Positions 50,140-52,308 of a DNA stretch of 52,308 nucleotides are shown piece by piece. This DNA comes from Helochares maculicollis (lineage: Eukaryota > Arthropoda > Insecta > Coleoptera > Hydrophilidae). Below the pieces are notes generated by a model. It was not told the DNA's origin. It saw nothing but the letters and a program-made list of their open reading frames with translations, and ran no database searches. Numbering within the stretch: position 1 is the stretch's first letter; every line of letters starts with the position of its first letter. Made by a program: the position numbers and the translations under genes. The DNA is taken from positions 1 through 52,308 of the forward strand of contig JAWQRO010000152.1 of the NCBI GenBank assembly GCA_033557835.1. Reading direction: 5' to 3'.

Positions 50140-52308
50140 TTCGATTCGTAATTATTGAAAGAGTACATAGACCTGTGATAATTCTTTTTTGGTACTAAGT
50201 TGTGTCTATTTTCGATTTTTTTCTTTGAGTGGGCTTTTATTACAATAAATATTTAAAGGTTGTAATTTAATCCCTATGTTGAAGAGATGAGCTGGAATTC
50301 TCTGACATGTGTGAATCTGATATTTCAATATATCACAATTGGAACATTACAATTTGATTAAATTTTACTAAAACTACAATTCCTTGAGCAAAGTTACCTA
50401 CCTTTTTCAGGTAAATTTCTTTTACGAAAGTACAGATTAAATGAGTAGCAAAACTTTGCAAAAATATGCATATACCTATTTCTACGCTGCGCACCTTAGA
50501 ATTCATATGTTTAGAACAGAAATTGTTAATATATAAAGTGTTTAAGAAAATGCAATTGTTAAATTTTATATATTGTTCATTGTTTTATAATTTGTCAGCA
50601 AACAAAATTGAGCATCTAAATCATATTCGGAAAATTCATGTGATTCTTTTGATAGTTTGCGTTATTATTGAGACACACTTCTCTACTCTATGGTTGACAT
50701 CTGACATCTTGTGAGTCTATTAGGATTCTCTCTCTTGTGTGTGTCTAAAAGACTGTATTTTACGCTCTTAAAACAACATTTTTATTTGCATATGTGAATC
50801 TTTTGTCCATAACGACAGACATTTTGTACATATTTGATAAATTACTTCTTTCAACCTGAATATTTTGCTTTAGGTCTATATTTCAATTGTGCGTACGTGT
50901 AGTCAAGTAAAAATATATTGTTTGTATACATCAATTTTGCGATAATTTTATGTGAATTTAATTAACGATGACAGCTTATTAGATGAGACACTTACTATTT
51001 CAATTCACTGCCCATATCGATCGCAGCTGATCGTGCACTTGAAAATACTTTTGTTAATACTAGTATAGGGGTTTGCTTCTTATGTAAGGACCAATATGTG
51101 GGAGAGTAATTTATACTACAAACAGAAACATTTTGCAGCTAATTTTTCTTAAAATAGAATATTATAATTCAGTTATTGTTATATAAACAAAGATGCAGTA
51201 TAATATTGTCGAAGTGTCTGCTTTTCATTAAATAAAATTGATAATGCAACCAGCAATGAAGTAATCATACAACTAATTACCTTGGAATTTATTTTACTAG
51301 ATATTTTAAGGTAATATGTCAATTCTAAATTTCAATGTTTCAACATAATGTAAAAAATAAATAGTAAGACTAGCTTGTTGATTATTAAACTATTAATTAT
51401 CTCAAAATTTTTAAAGTATAATTCAGTTACAATCAAAAGATTATTGTCTTTCCAAATACTTCTTAGATAAAATTCAAACGTATTTTTACACATTGTATCC
51501 CACATAAATGAAGGGGTGAGTTACATGCGCACAAAAAATAACTACATTTTAATATTAAATATTACATTATTTTAATAAAAATTAAACATAGATGTTCGGA
51601 AATATTATTCTAATCAAGACATTAAGGCTATTAATTAATATATTTATCATAGGATAGAATTTAAATGTAAATGTTGTTTGAAAAAATTCGAACGTTAACA
51701 TTTCACATATTACAAATCGCGGCCCTTTGAGATCCGAAGAATAATTCTATATTTACAATTAATTTTCGTAGGCATATGCTTATACGTATTTTGCATGAGA
51801 GGTAAACTTTGAAAATTTTATTCGAAAACTTAAATCTGTAATTTAGGCTCTATGTGTGCTAAATACATGTTTTAAATATAAATTGCTTTGTTGTTTACTT
51901 TATTTATTATGCGGAAATGAAAATGACATTTTAACATTTAAACGTTCTTCAAATTTTTTTGATTTCCTGCAGAAGACTTTTTTGCGTTGTTTTCCCATAA
52001 TTTCGGTGTATGATTTATGTTCGATTACGTATTTGGCTTTCATTGGCTTGCCCGTATATGTTGATAATAGATTACGCAAAAACTAAGTTATCAAAAAACT
52101 AAATGATTATTTACCTTGTATATAATAGATCATTTATAATGCTTTCTTAATGTAAAGTAAAACTGTATATATAGAAAATAAACAGCCTCTATATATAGTC
52201 AAAAGAGTTTATTATATTAGCATATTAATAGATACAACTCTGTATTGAAATATTTTCCCAAACTAACAACACTCAAGCACTCATGCAGATATTATGCTTT
52301 ATATATAT
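48537..52308. other. Probably the beginning of the next intron; non-coding
   Basis: No further coding exon recognised. A GC-richer patch at 49120-49190 includes GGTTGCTTGGTAACC, and 49320-49385 is also less AT-rich. An (AT)n microsatellite lies at 50092-50138. Frames at 50466-50714 and 51856-52086 lack domain features. Confidence 0.45.
50092..50138. repeat. (AT)n microsatellite
   Basis: About 22 AT units with one interrupting C near 50103. Directly visible. Confidence 0.93.

Noticed and set aside
1..52308. CRISPR array, phage, plasmid or bacterial defence system
   Set aside because: No regularly spaced repeats, no Shine-Dalgarno-led gene clusters; splice signals and transposons show a eukaryotic genome.

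Overview
This is an AT-rich (about 70 percent or more by eye), gene-poor stretch of an animal genome, most likely from an insect. Three things point there: a near-perfect copy of the insect microRNA miR-263b, a degraded BEL/Pao LTR retrotransposon, and a degraded mariner DNA transposon. There are no long intact reading frames, no operon-like spacing and no bacterial features. Most open frames are chance ORFs in AT-rich DNA or broken transposon reading frames.

Layout. Positions 300-660 look like a promoter and short first exon on the plus strand, ending at a strong splice donor. A phase-0 coding exon with a good acceptor and donor lies far away at 48420-48536 and begins with its own ATG. The simplest model is one plus-strand gene whose first intron (about 47.8 kb) fills most of the window; this link is inference. 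Positions 661-16288 are non-coding, with several strand-skewed degenerate A/T-rich blocks. A BEL/Pao element of about 3.5 kb (16289-19747) follows, with both LTRs and broken gag and pol. At 22780-23770 lie two diverged minus-strand copies of the 3' part of a LINE. A possible third LINE tail is at 31077-31355. At 36.2 kb is the miR-263b hairpin, on the same strand as the putative gene; a GC-richer island with a perfect CRE (33.52-33.92 kb) lies 2.4 kb upstream and is a candidate promoter. Positions 37.5-39.8 kb hold a dispersed direct duplication flanking an (AT)n/(TG)n tract, an 86-bp foldback and an interspersed repeat ending in a hairpin. A 911-bp mariner remnant sits at 45095-46005.

How it may work together: if the gene model is right, miR-263b is either intronic in a long transcript or driven by its own promoter near 33.9 kb. 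The miR-183/263 family is known for roles in sensory organs. Several GC-richer islands (14.3, 27.05-27.29, 28.7, 29.2-29.6, 43.85-44.05 kb) stand out and could be regulatory elements, one with three proneural-type E-boxes. I did not find a convincing new defence or mobile system; the microRNA, the long-intron gene model and the repeat structures are the real content.
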